NCBI RefSeq assembly: GCF_018917865.1
Contig: NZ_JAHLPM010000005.1
Location: 124,001-188,000 of the forward strand
Origin: Tissierella simiarum
GTDB lineage: Bacteria; Bacillota; Clostridia; Tissierellales; Tissierellaceae
Direction of reading: 5' to 3'
DNA length: 64,000 bases
Every line of letters starts with the position of its first letter. The first letter of the stretch is position 1. Position numbers and translations under genes: made by a program. The notes beneath the pieces are model-generated. The model was not told where the DNA came from and did not search any database. It saw only the letters and a program-made list of their open reading frames with translations. Positions 1 through 8,915 of the stretch are shown here, one piece after another.

Positions 1-2
1 AA

Positions 3-146
3 TCTGATAATGGAATTAAGTTGAACGAACAAGAAGAAAACCTGATAGATTTAATTAGAGAAACAGAATTTGGAGAAATTAAAATTATTATTCAAAATAG
101 TATTCCTATAAGAGTAGAAGAGGTTAAGAAGTCTATAAAACTTTAA
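3..146 (+). CDS. YezD-like small protein (DUF2292), 3' end only
   Basis: The open frame runs from the left window edge to TAA at 144-146 and gives about 47 residues, beginning SDNGIKLNEQEENLIDLIRE and ending in EEVKKSIKL. The pattern of an amphipathic helix followed by FGEIKIIIQNSIPIRVE matches the small DUF2292/YezD family, whose members are about 50-60 residues, so probably only a few N-terminal residues are missing. The function of the family is not established; members often lie near sulfur-metabolism genes. A hairpin terminator follows at 162-210, so the gene is probably not co-transcribed with the large surface-protein gene downstream. The family call rests on pattern recall, and the true start lies outside the window. 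Confidence 0.7.
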   Translation, partial: SDNGIKLNEQEENLIDLIRETEFGEIKIIIQNSIPIRVEEVKKSIKL

Positions 147-161
147 TAATATACTGACCAG

Positions 162-210
162 AAAACTGGAGGTAGCCCAAGATTTAAAAGAGCTTCCTGT
201 AGTTTTTTTT
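162..210 (+). terminator. Rho-independent terminator after the YezD-like gene
   Basis: A 15-nt left arm at 162-176 pairs with 192-206, with two mismatches and one G-U pair, and runs into eight T at 203-210. A short alternative hairpin, CCAG-AAAA-CTGG at 158-169, overlaps the left arm, so competing folds are possible, but no known riboswitch core is recognisable here. Confidence 0.65.
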
Positions 211-252
211 ATTTCTATAACTAAATATTACATAGTAAAGGAGAGATGGTAT

Positions 253-3200
253 ATGAAAAGGTACAATAAGATATTATCAATACTGCTTATATTAAGTATT
301 CTAATGTCACCTATTTCAGGTTTATTTAACAGTTACATCGTTAATGCAGAGAGTCAAGTTCCAGCAGAAATGCCAACCAATTTGATAGATGAAATAGGTG
401 ATTTAGAAAAGTTGGATGTTCAGGAGATAACAGATAAAACAGGGTCTCAAGAATTAGTTGATGAAGTAAGTATGTCAGAAGAAACAGATGAAAAAAAAGA
501 AAATATATCAGAAAGTATAGATGAAAATGTACCAGTAATCGACCATATTACACTTGATTCTAGTGAAGATAAAGAACCAAGAATCGAAACTAACTTAGAA
601 GATATGGCAACAAAATCAGATAAACTGACATTTGATTTATGGGTAAAAGATAGCAATGGAAATAAAATAGATGATTCTTATGTTAAGGTCACAAATAATG
701 GAGAACCTGTTAGCGCCACTTGGGACGATCTAGAAAAGACCAGCTATACTTTAGATTTAAGAGTAGGTACAAATAATATTGAAATTAATGTAACTTATAA
801 TGAAAAAAACTACTTAGCAGAATACACAATAATTCGTGAAGAGGCAGAGGATGAAGAAGTAATTGGTACTATTACCTTTACTATGGAAGCTTTCACAATA
901 GGTATAGGATATTTAATAGAGCCTATTCAAGTTGATATTCACAAAGGGCGAAATGCAGCTCAGGAATTAGTTCAAATATTAAAAGACAATGGATATGACT
1001 ATGATCATAGTGGAAACCTCGAAAGTGGTTTTTATTTATCATATCTTTTGGATGATACAAATACAATTTATAAGACAACCCCTAGTATTCCAGAAGTACT
1101 GAAAGAAAAGTTAGAAGGAGTTTATGATGAAGAGGATTACTCATATGGAGAGTTAGGAGAGTTTAACTTTAACTCTATGTCAGGCTGGATGTATGCTGTA
1201 AATAACGTGTTTCCAAATGTTGGTTTTTCTGATAAATATCTTCAAGATGGAGATATAGTGCGTGTACAATTCACATTAGCCTATGGTAACGATATTGGTG
1301 GTTCCGATGCTTTAGGCGGAGGAAGTGGAAGTGAATTTTTCCCTAAGGTAAATAAAGGTGAATTGATTAAAAAAATAGCTGAAATTAATAGTAGTGGCGA
1401 TAAAGAAGAGTACTTATCAAGCAGCAGAGTAAAAGAGGCTTATGACAATGGGATGTATATTCTTCAAAAAATAGATGCTACTCAACAAGAAATTGATGAT
1501 GCATATCAAAAGTTAACTAATTCATTATCAACTCCAAAAGACATAGAGCCACCAGTAATGACAGTGAAAGGATTAAATAATGGAGAAACAGTAACAGAGA
1601 AAGAATTAACTTTCATAACAACTGCAATAGATGATGTAGATGGAAAGATAACTCCAGTAATTAAACATAATGGAAGTATTGTAACGGGAACAGATGGAAA
1701 ATATTATGTTTTATTAACAGATGGTGAAAATACTATAACAATAGAAGCAACAGATTCATCAGGAAATAGGTCTGATTACATATATAAATTAATATATAAA
1801 CCTTTGATTAAAGTAGATTCAATAATTCTAGATAAATTAGATATTGAACTATTAGAAGGAGAAGCCTTAGAATTAAATCCAACTATAATCCCTAATAATG
1901 CAACAAATAAAAATATTATCTGGGAAAGTAACAATGAAGAAATAGTAAAAGTAAATAGTAATGGAAAAGTATCAGGAATAAAAAAAGGAACAGCGACAAT
2001 TATAGCAACAACGGAAGATGGAAATAAGAAAGCAACTTGTTCTGTAACTGTAAATAGAAAAGATAATAAAGTATTAACACCAAAAGAACAAGTTCAAAAG
2101 AATCTTAAATATATTTTAAAAAACACCCAAGATCCAATTTTTGGAACAGGTGGGGGAGAATGGTCTATCCTTTCATTAGCAAGAGGTGAATATCCAGTAC
2201 CTAAAGGATACTATGATACTTACTATAATAATGTGGTTAATGAAGTAAAAAGATTAATGGAACAAAATAAAGGTAAACTTCATAGAGCAAAAGGAACTGA
2301 ACATTCTAGATTAATATTAGGACTTAGTTCTATAGGAAAAGACATAACTAATGTAGGTGGCTATGATATAAGAGAAGCTTTAGCGGATTATAATTATGTG
2401 ATTAAACAAGGAATAAATGGACCTATATTTGCTTTAATAGGATTCGACACAAATAATTATGAAATACCCATAGTAGAAGGAGTGAAGGTTCAAACTACAA
2501 GAGATAATCTTATTAAGTATATCTTAGATGAAGAAATAAATAAAGGAACTGAAAATGCAGGTGGATGGGCATTGGGAGGAAATACACCTGATCCAGATAT
2601 AACTGCAATGGCAATACAAGGACTTACTCCGTATTATAAGTCTAATCCAAAGGTAAAAGCAGCAGTAGATAGAGCAATTACTTGGCTATCAAAAGCTCAA
2701 AAAAATGACGGTGGATACTCTAGCTGGGGAAGTATAAATTCTGAGAGTATAGCTCAAGTAGTTGTAGCTTTAACAGGATTGGAAATTGATCCTCATACAG
2801 ATCCAAGGTTTGTTAAGAATGGTAATTCAGCTATAGATGCTTTAATGACTTTTGCATTGCCGGATGGTGGATTTATGCATGTAAAAGCAGGTCAAAATAC
2901 TGGAGGAGGACCATCTATAGGGGGACAAGTAGATGGCATGGCTACAGATCAAGGGACATATGCTCTTATTGCATATGATAGATTTATAGAAGGTAAGAAT
3001 CGTCTATATGATATGAGCGATGCAAAAGAGGCAAAGCCAGAACAGCCAAAGCCAGAACAGCCAAAGCCAGAACAGCCAAAGCCAGAACAGCCAGCACCAG
3101 GGGCAACAAAAAAATATGTTACTCTATCAATAGATAAATTAACTATTAATAAAGGTCATGTTCTTAAACCTACAAAAGTAGAGCTTAAAACAGGTGATAC

Positions 3201-5364
3201 AGTTTGGACACTATTGAAAAGAGAGATGGATAAGCGTGGTATAGAATATACCTATGTTTGGACTCCAAAGTATAATAGTGTGTATATAGAATGGATAGAT
3301 GGAGATGGAGAATTTGACCATGGTAGTGGTAGTGGCTGGATGTATAATGTAGATGGCTGGTATCCTAACTATGGGGCAAGTGCATATAAATTAAAAGATG
3401 GAGAAGTTGTACAGTGGAGATATACTACTAATTTAGGAGAAGATCTTGGAGAAGATATTACTAAATGGGATCAGCCAACTATAACTGTTGAAGGTATAAA
3501 AGATGGAAAAGAAGTAACAGAAAAGGAATTAACATTTAAGGTTATAGGGAGGGCAACATATGGACCTATAAAAGGTGAAAATACAACTTTAATAGTTAAG
3601 TTAAATGGAGTAGAAGTAAGAGGAACAAATGGGAGCTATAAGATTATATTAAAAGATGGAGAGAATATAGTAGAAATAACAGCTATAGATTCAGAAGGAA
3701 ATAGAAGGGATGAGACATATAAGGTAACATATAAAATACTAGGTTCAGTAAATTCCAATAACTCAGCATATCCAAATAATTCAGTAGATACGAATAAATC
3801 AACAAATTTAGAATGGAAAGCTGGAAACAAAAGTCTAACGGATGTTAGCATAAACAAACTATACTCAGATTCAAAATCTATTTCATCATGGGCTTTCGAG
3901 TATGTTAAAAAAGCTACACAAAAAGGATTTATAGAAGGTAGCAATGGTAAATTTAATCCAAAAGCTAATATTACAAGGGTAGAATTTATAAAGGTAATGA
4001 CGTCTATATTAGGCCTCGATCTTAAAATTGATAATGTTATTAACTTTATAGATGTTAATCAGAAAGATTGGTTTTATCCTTATATAAATGCCGCATATAA
4101 AGCAGGTATTGTAGAAGGGAACGAAAATAAATTTAATCCAAAGGATAATATTACTCGTGAACAAATGGCAGCTATAATTGTAAGGGCATTGGATTTAAAG
4201 TATGTCAAGCCAAATATCATAATTAAAGATATAGATAAAGTATCTGATTGGGCAAAAAAAGATGTAGAAACAGTTGTGGTTCTGGGATTAATGACTGGAG
4301 ATAATGGAAAATTTGATCCAAAATCTTTTGCTACAAGAGAAATGGCAACTGTAGTAGCCATGAGAGGGTATAATTACAAGCATTTAAACAAACTAGAGGA
4401 TAAAAAAATAGATGTAGATAAAGTAGAGCATTTAGATGTCAAGGAACAGATTAATAAAACAGCAGAATTTATGCAAAAAACAATTACTGATCCAATTATA
4501 GCCAGTGTTGGTGGAGAGTGGACAGTCTTTGGACTGGCTCGTTCTGGTGTTGAAGTTCCTAATAGCTACTACAGCAAATATTATTCAACTGTAGAAAAAA
4601 CTTTAAAGGAAAAAGAAGGAAAGCTACATCATATAAAATATACAGAATACGACAGAGTTATTTTAGCACTAACATCAATAGGGAAAGATGTTACAAATGT
4701 AGCTGGATATGATTTAACAAAACCTCTTGCAGATTTTGACACTTTAATAAAACAAGGCATCAATGGACCAATATTTGCTTTAATAGCGCTTGATAGCAAT
4801 AACTATGAAATACCTATAGACAGAGAAGTAAAAACCCAGACTACAAGAGATATGCTTGTGAAATTTATCTTAGGTAGAGAGATAAAAGGTGGAGGATGGG
4901 CATTAGGAGAGAAACCTTCTGAGGCAGATCCAGATATAACAGCAATGGCTATACAAGGACTTACTCCATATTATAATAGACCTGAAGTTAAAGCAGCAGT
5001 AGATAGAGGACTTGAATGGTTATCAAAAGCTCAACATGAAGATGGTGGGTATTTTAGCTGGGGATCTATTAACTCCGAAAGTATAGCTCAAGTTGTTGTA
5101 GCTTTAACAGGATTGGGCATTGATCCACATAATGATCCAAGATTTATTAAAAATGGTAATTCAGCTATGGATGCACTACTAGGATTTGCTGTATCGGAAG
5201 GAGGATTCTACCATGTAAAACCAGGTGGAAAAGGTAATGGTGGAGCAAAACCAGGAGATGTTGACCCTATGGCTACAGATCAAGCAATGTATGCTATTGT
5301 AGCATATAATAGGTTTGTTAATGGACAAAATCATTTATATAATATGACAGATGTAAAAAAATAG
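253..5364 (+). CDS. S-layer-anchored surface protein with two transcobalamin-like alpha/alpha domains and two DUF4430 domains
   Basis: This 1703-residue exported protein starts with a signal peptide (residues 1-32, hydrophobic core ILLILSILMSPISGLF). Domains in order: acidic linker (35-120), Ig-like strand-rich region (about 122-200), DUF4430 domain 1 (205-351, with SGWMYAVNNVFPNVG), FIVAR-like helices (370-425), Ig-like domain (432-518), BIG2-like domain (522-600), prenyltransferase/squalene-cyclase-like alpha/alpha domain 1 (610-923), KPEQP linker (928-947), DUF4430 domain 2 (954-1066, SGWMYNVDGWYPNYGAS), Ig-like domain (1085-1165), three SLH repeats (about 1211-1376) and alpha/alpha domain 2 (1396-1703). 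The two alpha/alpha domains are close copies, sharing DPDITAMAIQGLTPYY and SINSESIAQVVVALTG. An alpha/alpha barrel plus a DUF4430-like beta domain is the architecture of eukaryotic intrinsic factor and transcobalamin. SLH repeats imply attachment to cell-wall polymer. The AAGGAG box before ATG 253 fixes the start. An ECF transporter follows, so ligand capture for uptake is inferred; corrinoid is the favoured but unproven ligand. Confidence 0.85.
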   Translation: MKRYNKILSILLILSILMSPISGLFNSYIVNAESQVPAEMPTNLIDEIGDLEKLDVQEITDKTGSQELVDEVSMSEETDEKKENISESIDENVPVIDHITLDSSEDKEPRIETNLEDMATKSDKLTFDLWVKDSNGNKIDDSYVKVTNNGEPVSATWDDLEKTSYTLDLRVGTNNIEINVTYNEKNYLAEYTIIREEAEDEEVIGTITFTMEAFTIGIGYLIEPIQVDIHKGRNAAQELVQILKDNGYDYDHSGNLESGFYLSYLLDDTNTIYKTTPSIPEVLKEKLEGVYDEEDYSYGELGEFNFNSMSGWMYAVNNVFPNVGFSDKYLQDGDIVRVQFTLAYGNDIGGSDALGGGSGSEFFPKVNKGELIKKIAEINSSGDKEEYLSSSRVKEAYDNGMYILQKIDATQQEIDDAYQKLTNSLSTPKDIEPPVMTVKGLNNGETVTEKELTFITTAIDDVDGKITPVIKHNGSIVTGTDGKYYVLLTDGENTITIEATDSSGNRSDYIYKLIYKPLIKVDSIILDKLDIELLEGEALELNPTIIPNNATNKNIIWESNNEEIVKVNSNGKVSGIKKGTATIIATTEDGNKKATCSVTVNRKDNKVLTPKEQVQKNLKYILKNTQDPIFGTGGGEWSILSLARGEYPVPKGYYDTYYNNVVNEVKRLMEQNKGKLHRAKGTEHSRLILGLSSIGKDITNVGGYDIREALADYNYVIKQGINGPIFALIGFDTNNYEIPIVEGVKVQTTRDNLIKYILDEEINKGTENAGGWALGGNTPDPDITAMAIQGLTPYYKSNPKVKAAVDRAITWLSKAQKNDGGYSSWGSINSESIAQVVVALTGLEIDPHTDPRFVKNGNSAIDALMTFALPDGGFMHVKAGQNTGGGPSIGGQVDGMATDQGTYALIAYDRFIEGKNRLYDMSDAKEAKPEQPKPEQPKPEQPKPEQPAPGATKKYVTLSIDKLTINKGHVLKPTKVELKTGDTVWTLLKREMDKRGIEYTYVWTPKYNSVYIEWIDGDGEFDHGSGSGWMYNVDGWYPNYGASAYKLKDGEVVQWRYTTNLGEDLGEDITKWDQPTITVEGIKDGKEVTEKELTFKVIGRATYGPIKGENTTLIVKLNGVEVRGTNGSYKIILKDGENIVEITAIDSEGNRRDETYKVTYKILGSVNSNNSAYPNNSVDTNKSTNLEWKAGNKSLTDVSINKLYSDSKSISSWAFEYVKKATQKGFIEGSNGKFNPKANITRVEFIKVMTSILGLDLKIDNVINFIDVNQKDWFYPYINAAYKAGIVEGNENKFNPKDNITREQMAAIIVRALDLKYVKPNIIIKDIDKVSDWAKKDVETVVVLGLMTGDNGKFDPKSFATREMATVVAMRGYNYKHLNKLEDKKIDVDKVEHLDVKEQINKTAEFMQKTITDPIIASVGGEWTVFGLARSGVEVPNSYYSKYYSTVEKTLKEKEGKLHHIKYTEYDRVILALTSIGKDVTNVAGYDLTKPLADFDTLIKQGINGPIFALIALDSNNYEIPIDREVKTQTTRDMLVKFILGREIKGGGWALGEKPSEADPDITAMAIQGLTPYYNRPEVKAAVDRGLEWLSKAQHEDGGYFSWGSINSESIAQVVVALTGLGIDPHNDPRFIKNGNSAMDALLGFAVSEGGFYHVKPGGKGNGGAKPGDVDPMATDQAMYAIVAYNRFVNGQNHLYNMTDVKK
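3034..3093 (+). repeat. Four tandem 15-bp units encoding KPEQP linker
   Basis: Four identical in-frame units of AAGCCAGAACAGCCA encode KPEQP four times. They form a flexible proline-rich hinge between the first alpha/alpha domain and the second DUF4430 domain of the surface protein. Identical units make this a likely site of copy-number variation. Confidence 0.9.
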
Positions 5365-5370
5365 TATTTT

Positions 5371-5401
5371 AAAGAAGGGTAAAGTTTCTTTACCCTTCTT
5401 T
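5371..5401 (+). terminator. Perfect 14-bp hairpin between surface-protein gene and ECF operon
   Basis: Arms 5371-5384 and 5388-5401 are perfectly complementary around a TTT loop. Only three T follow, then AAAAATTAA, so it should be a weak terminator or an mRNA-stabilising or attenuating hairpin. It could give high expression of the wall protein and lower expression of the downstream transporter genes. Confidence 0.7.
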
Positions 5402-5422
5402 AAAAATTAAGGTGGTAATTAA

Positions 5423-6382
5423 ATGAGAAAGAAGAAAATTCAATTAACACTATTTATAATGGCTATATTGACCATAGCATTTTTTGGGGGAGGAAATAAA
5501 GAAGTAGTTCCCCTAAGTATGGAGCAAATGGAAAAAGATGCGGGAATTGTTGAAGATACATCTCCTTCTAATAATGATATTAGTATAGAAGCTAATGAGA
5601 AAAATGAAGATATCAGAGACATAGAAAATAGTGAAAAAGAAGAAAGCAAATTACAAGGGGATTTAGTAAAAGAATCAGAAGAAGAATCTCTAGGTTTAGA
5701 AATAGATTCAGAGAAAAAATACATAGATAAAAAGGATAATGATAAGAAAGCAGATAAGCAAAAAGAAATTAAAAGAGAACAAACTAATAAAATAGAAACC
5801 AAAGAAGAAAATGCTAAAAAGGGGAAGAATGAAAAAGCAAAGATAATAGCACAAGATAAAAAAAATATAGATGAAAAAGATAAGTATCTAACAGACCCAG
5901 TTCCAGAAGGGAAACCTGAACCAGTTGAATGGCAAGACATAACAATAAATAAAGAAAATACATTAACTGCTACATTATCAGTAACCTGCAAAACCATATT
6001 AAATAATATGCATTTATTTAATATGGATAAACTTGAAGTATTGCCTGAAGATGGTATTATTTATGCTACGAAAAAGGTTGTTTTCTATGAAGGAGAGTCT
6101 GTATTTGATGTTTTGCTAAGAGAAATGCAAGAAAATAAAATCCATATGGAATTTGTAATGACACCTATATATAACAGTAATTATATTGCAGGAATTAACA
6201 ATATATATGAATTTGATTGTGGAGAGCTTAGTGGTTGGATGTATAGAGTAAATGGTTGGTTTCCAAACTATGGTGCCAGCAGATATCAATTACAAGATGG
6301 TGATAAAATTGAGTGGATTTATACATGTGACTTAGGGCGTGATATAGGTGGAGATTGGGCAGTTACGGGAGGAGAAGAATGA
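5423..6382 (+). CDS. Membrane-tethered DUF4430 (transcobalamin-C-like) protein
   Basis: The 319-residue protein has an N-terminal hydrophobic segment (residues 7-22, LTLFIMAILTIAFFGG) with no lipobox cysteine, so it is either a signal anchor or a cleaved signal. A highly charged Lys/Glu/Asp stretch (about 45-155) probably spans the wall, and a single DUF4430 domain forms residues about 175-315. The domain shares the motif SGWMYRVNGWFPNYGAS with the second DUF4430 domain of the large upstream protein. The gene ends inside ATGA with the ECF T-component gene, so the two are translationally coupled. I infer a membrane-proximal ligand relay between the S-layer protein and the ECF S component. A good ribosome binding site (AAGGTGG) precedes ATG 5423. 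The ligand is unknown. Confidence 0.8.
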   Translation: MRKKKIQLTLFIMAILTIAFFGGGNKEVVPLSMEQMEKDAGIVEDTSPSNNDISIEANEKNEDIRDIENSEKEESKLQGDLVKESEEESLGLEIDSEKKYIDKKDNDKKADKQKEIKREQTNKIETKEENAKKGKNEKAKIIAQDKKNIDEKDKYLTDPVPEGKPEPVEWQDITINKENTLTATLSVTCKTILNNMHLFNMDKLEVLPEDGIIYATKKVVFYEGESVFDVLLREMQENKIHMEFVMTPIYNSNYIAGINNIYEFDCGELSGWMYRVNGWFPNYGASRYQLQDGDKIEWIYTCDLGRDIGGDWAVTGGEE

Positions 6383-7272
6383 TGAGAGATAGTTTCTCTA
6401 CTTTCCATCCTATTATAAATTTTACTTATTTTATAGCTGTAATAGTCTTTAGTATGTTTTTTATGCACCCAGCATTTCAGGGTATAGCATTTATAAGTGC
6501 TTTTACTTATTCTCTTATGATAAAGGGGAAAAGTGGGCTTAAGTTTAATATTTTATATATGTTACCTATGCTCCTATTTATGGCTATGATAAATCCTGCC
6601 TTTAATCATGCTGGAGTAACTATTTTATTCTATTTAAAAAGTGGAAACCCAATTACATTTGAATCTATAATTTATGGCATATCAGCAGCTTTTATGTTTA
6701 TAACAGTAATTTTATGGTTTTCTTGTTATAATTCAGTAATGACATCAGATAAATTTATTTACTTATTTGGAAGGGTTATACCAGCGTTATCATTAATTTT
6801 TTCAATGGTACTTCGTTTTGTTCCTAGGTATATAGAACAAATAAAAGTAATTTCTAATGCTCAAAAATGCATAGGGAGAGATATATCTCAAGGTAATATA
6901 ATTAAAAGAGCTAAGAATGGTATTAAAATCTTATCAATCATGGCTACATGGGCTTTGGAAAATGCTATTGAAACAGCAGACTCTATGAAATCTAGAGGCT
7001 ACGGATTGCCAGGAAGGACTAGCTTTTCAATATTTCGTTTTGATAATAGGGACAAAGTAATTTTTGGAGTTATGATAGGATTAATCGGCATTGTCTTAGT
7101 TGGGGCTGCAATGGGACAAAATACAATTCGTTTTTTCCCTTCTATAAAAATTGTAAATATTACAGTATTTAGCGTGTTGATATATATATCTTATTTTATA
7201 TTATGTATGATACCAGTCATTATTAATATTCAGGAGGCAATCAAATGGAAGCATATAGAATCGAGGATCTAA
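6382..7272 (+). CDS. ecfT: ECF transporter transmembrane (T) component
   Basis: This 296-residue membrane protein belongs to the CbiQ/EcfT family. Several hydrophobic segments (about residues 12-60, 72-92, 100-118, 225-245, 265-285) surround a cytoplasmic coupling region containing ADSMKSRGYGLPGR, the conserved Arg-Gly motif that contacts the ATPases. The frame is open from TTG 6355, but the GGGAGGAG box at 6367-6374 sits correctly for ATG 6382 (ATG 6379 is also possible), giving the family-like start MRDSFSTFHPIINFTYF. It overlaps the DUF4430 gene upstream and the ATPase gene downstream (28 nt), showing one tight operon. Because this T component sits with its own A and S genes, the transporter is a dedicated (group I) ECF system rather than the shared module. 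Confidence 0.9.
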   Translation: MRDSFSTFHPIINFTYFIAVIVFSMFFMHPAFQGIAFISAFTYSLMIKGKSGLKFNILYMLPMLLFMAMINPAFNHAGVTILFYLKSGNPITFESIIYGISAAFMFITVILWFSCYNSVMTSDKFIYLFGRVIPALSLIFSMVLRFVPRYIEQIKVISNAQKCIGRDISQGNIIKRAKNGIKILSIMATWALENAIETADSMKSRGYGLPGRTSFSIFRFDNRDKVIFGVMIGLIGIVLVGAAMGQNTIRFFPSIKIVNITVFSVLIYISYFILCMIPVIINIQEAIKWKHIESRI

Positions 7273-8915
7273 GTTTTTCATACCCTGAAAGCTCTAAGAA
7301 AGCTCTTTCCAATATAAATCTTAGTATAGATAGTGGGGAATTTATAATCATATGTGGGAAATCTGGTTCTGGGAAGAGTACATTATTAAAACAATTTAAA
7401 ACTATTCTTACACCTCATGGAAAAAGTGAAGGAGAAATATATTTTTATGGACAACCTCTATCAGAAGTTAAAAGTTCTAAACAAGTTTCTGAAATTGGTT
7501 ATGTACTTCAGAGTCCTGACAATCAAATTGTTACAGATAAAGTATGGCATGAACTTGCATTTGGATTAGAGAGCTTGGGCTATGACAATAGTACAATTCG
7601 TCTTCGCGTAGCTGAAATGGCAAGTTTTTTTGGAATACATACTTGGTTTCATAAAAAAGTTACGGAGCTTTCAGGAGGACAAAAACAAATTTTGAATTTG
7701 GCAGGGATTATGGCTATGCAACCTAAGGTTCTAATACTTGATGAACCCACATCTCAGCTAGATCCTATTGCAGCTTTAGATTTTCTAGAAACAATAAAAA
7801 AAATAAATAGGGAACTAGGTATAACAATTATCATGAGTGAGCATCGATTAGAAGAAATAATTCCTATGGCAGACCGTCTAATAGTCATAGATGAAGGCAT
7901 GATTATTGCCAATGATTTGCCACAAGTTGTAGGAGATAAATTAAGTAAAATGAAACACCCTATGTTTTCTGCTATGACATCAGCTATGCAAATTTATAAA
8001 GGGGTAGAAGATGATAAAAACTGTCCTATTACTATAAAGGAAGGAAGAAAATGGATTAGTAAATTTATGGACGGAAAGACTATTAAAGAGGAATTATGTA
8101 TAGTGGAAAATTTAAATAAATCAAGAAATATAGCAATAAAATTGAAAGATATATGGTTTAGATATGAAAGAAATATGCCTGATACTATAAAAGATCTATC
8201 CTTAGAAGTTAGGGAAGGAGAATTTTATTGTATTGTAGGAGGTAATGGAACAGGTAAGACGACGGCGTTATCCATAATTAGTGGTATAAATATTCCTTAT
8301 AGAGGCAAAGTTTTAATAAATGGTAAAGATATTAGAAAGATGAGTACTAAAGAACTTTTTAAAAATAATTTGGGAATACTTCCTCAGAATCCTCAAAATT
8401 TATTTGTAAAAAAGACAGTAGAATTAGATTTATATGAGATACTATCTGATACAAAATTGAATAAAGAAGAAAAGTCATATAAAGTAAAGAAAATAGTAGA
8501 AATTATGGAGTTAAATAATTTACTAGATATGCATCCCTATGATTTAAGCGGAGGGGAGCAGCAAAGGGCTGCTCTTGCTAAGGTTCTTTTATTAGAACCT
8601 AAAATATTATTATTAGATGAACCAACTAAAGGATTGGATAATTTCTTTAAGGAAAAATTAGCAGAAATTTTAAAATCTCTAATTAGACAAGGAGTAACTA
8701 TAGTTATGGTATCTCATGATATTGAATTTTGTGGGAAATATGCAGATGTTTGTGCAATGTTTTTTGATGGAAGTATAATCACTGTTAATAATACAAGAGA
8801 GTTTTTTTCAGGAAATAGCTTTTATACTACTTCAGCTAATCGTATAGCTAGGCACATATGTAGAGAGGTAGTAACTATAGAGGATGTGATTAAACTATGC
8901 AGGAAGAACGATTAA
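7245..8915 (+). CDS. ecfA: ECF transporter ATPase, two ABC domains fused
   Basis: The 556-residue protein carries two complete ABC cassettes. Domain 1 (about residues 1-240) has Walker A GKSGSGKST, Q-loop LQSPDNQIV, signature ELSGGQKQ, Walker B VLILDEPTSQLDP and switch histidine in MSEHRLEE. Domain 2 (about 295-530) has GGNGTGKTT, LPQNPQNLF, LSGGEQQRAALA, ILLLDEPTKGLD and VSHDIEF. All catalytic elements are present in both, so two competent ATP sites are expected. In shared ECF modules these domains are separate EcfA1 and EcfA2 proteins; the fusion is common in dedicated ECF operons. The start is ATG 7245 behind CAGGAGGCAATCAA. It overlaps the T gene by 28 nt and the S gene by 19 nt. Confidence 0.93.
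   Translation: MEAYRIEDLSFSYPESSKKALSNINLSIDSGEFIIICGKSGSGKSTLLKQFKTILTPHGKSEGEIYFYGQPLSEVKSSKQVSEIGYVLQSPDNQIVTDKVWHELAFGLESLGYDNSTIRLRVAEMASFFGIHTWFHKKVTELSGGQKQILNLAGIMAMQPKVLILDEPTSQLDPIAALDFLETIKKINRELGITIIMSEHRLEEIIPMADRLIVIDEGMIIANDLPQVVGDKLSKMKHPMFSAMTSAMQIYKGVEDDKNCPITIKEGRKWISKFMDGKTIKEELCIVENLNKSRNIAIKLKDIWFRYERNMPDTIKDLSLEVREGEFYCIVGGNGTGKTTALSIISGINIPYRGKVLINGKDIRKMSTKELFKNNLGILPQNPQNLFVKKTVELDLYEILSDTKLNKEEKSYKVKKIVEIMELNNLLDMHPYDLSGGEQQRAALAKVLLLEPKILLLDEPTKGLDNFFKEKLAEILKSLIRQGVTIVMVSHDIEFCGKYADVCAMFFDGSIITVNNTREFFSGNSFYTTSANRIARHICREVVTIEDVIKLCRKND

Noticed and set aside
147-252. Possible cobalamin riboswitch upstream of the surface-protein gene
   Set aside because: The region is only about 100 nt and is filled by a terminator; the B12-box sequence and the required core length are absent.
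5440-5997. Minus-strand ORF of 185 codons opposite the DUF4430 gene
   Set aside because: It is the antisense shadow of a Lys/Glu-rich stretch, giving a Ser/Phe-rich artefact without a ribosome binding site.
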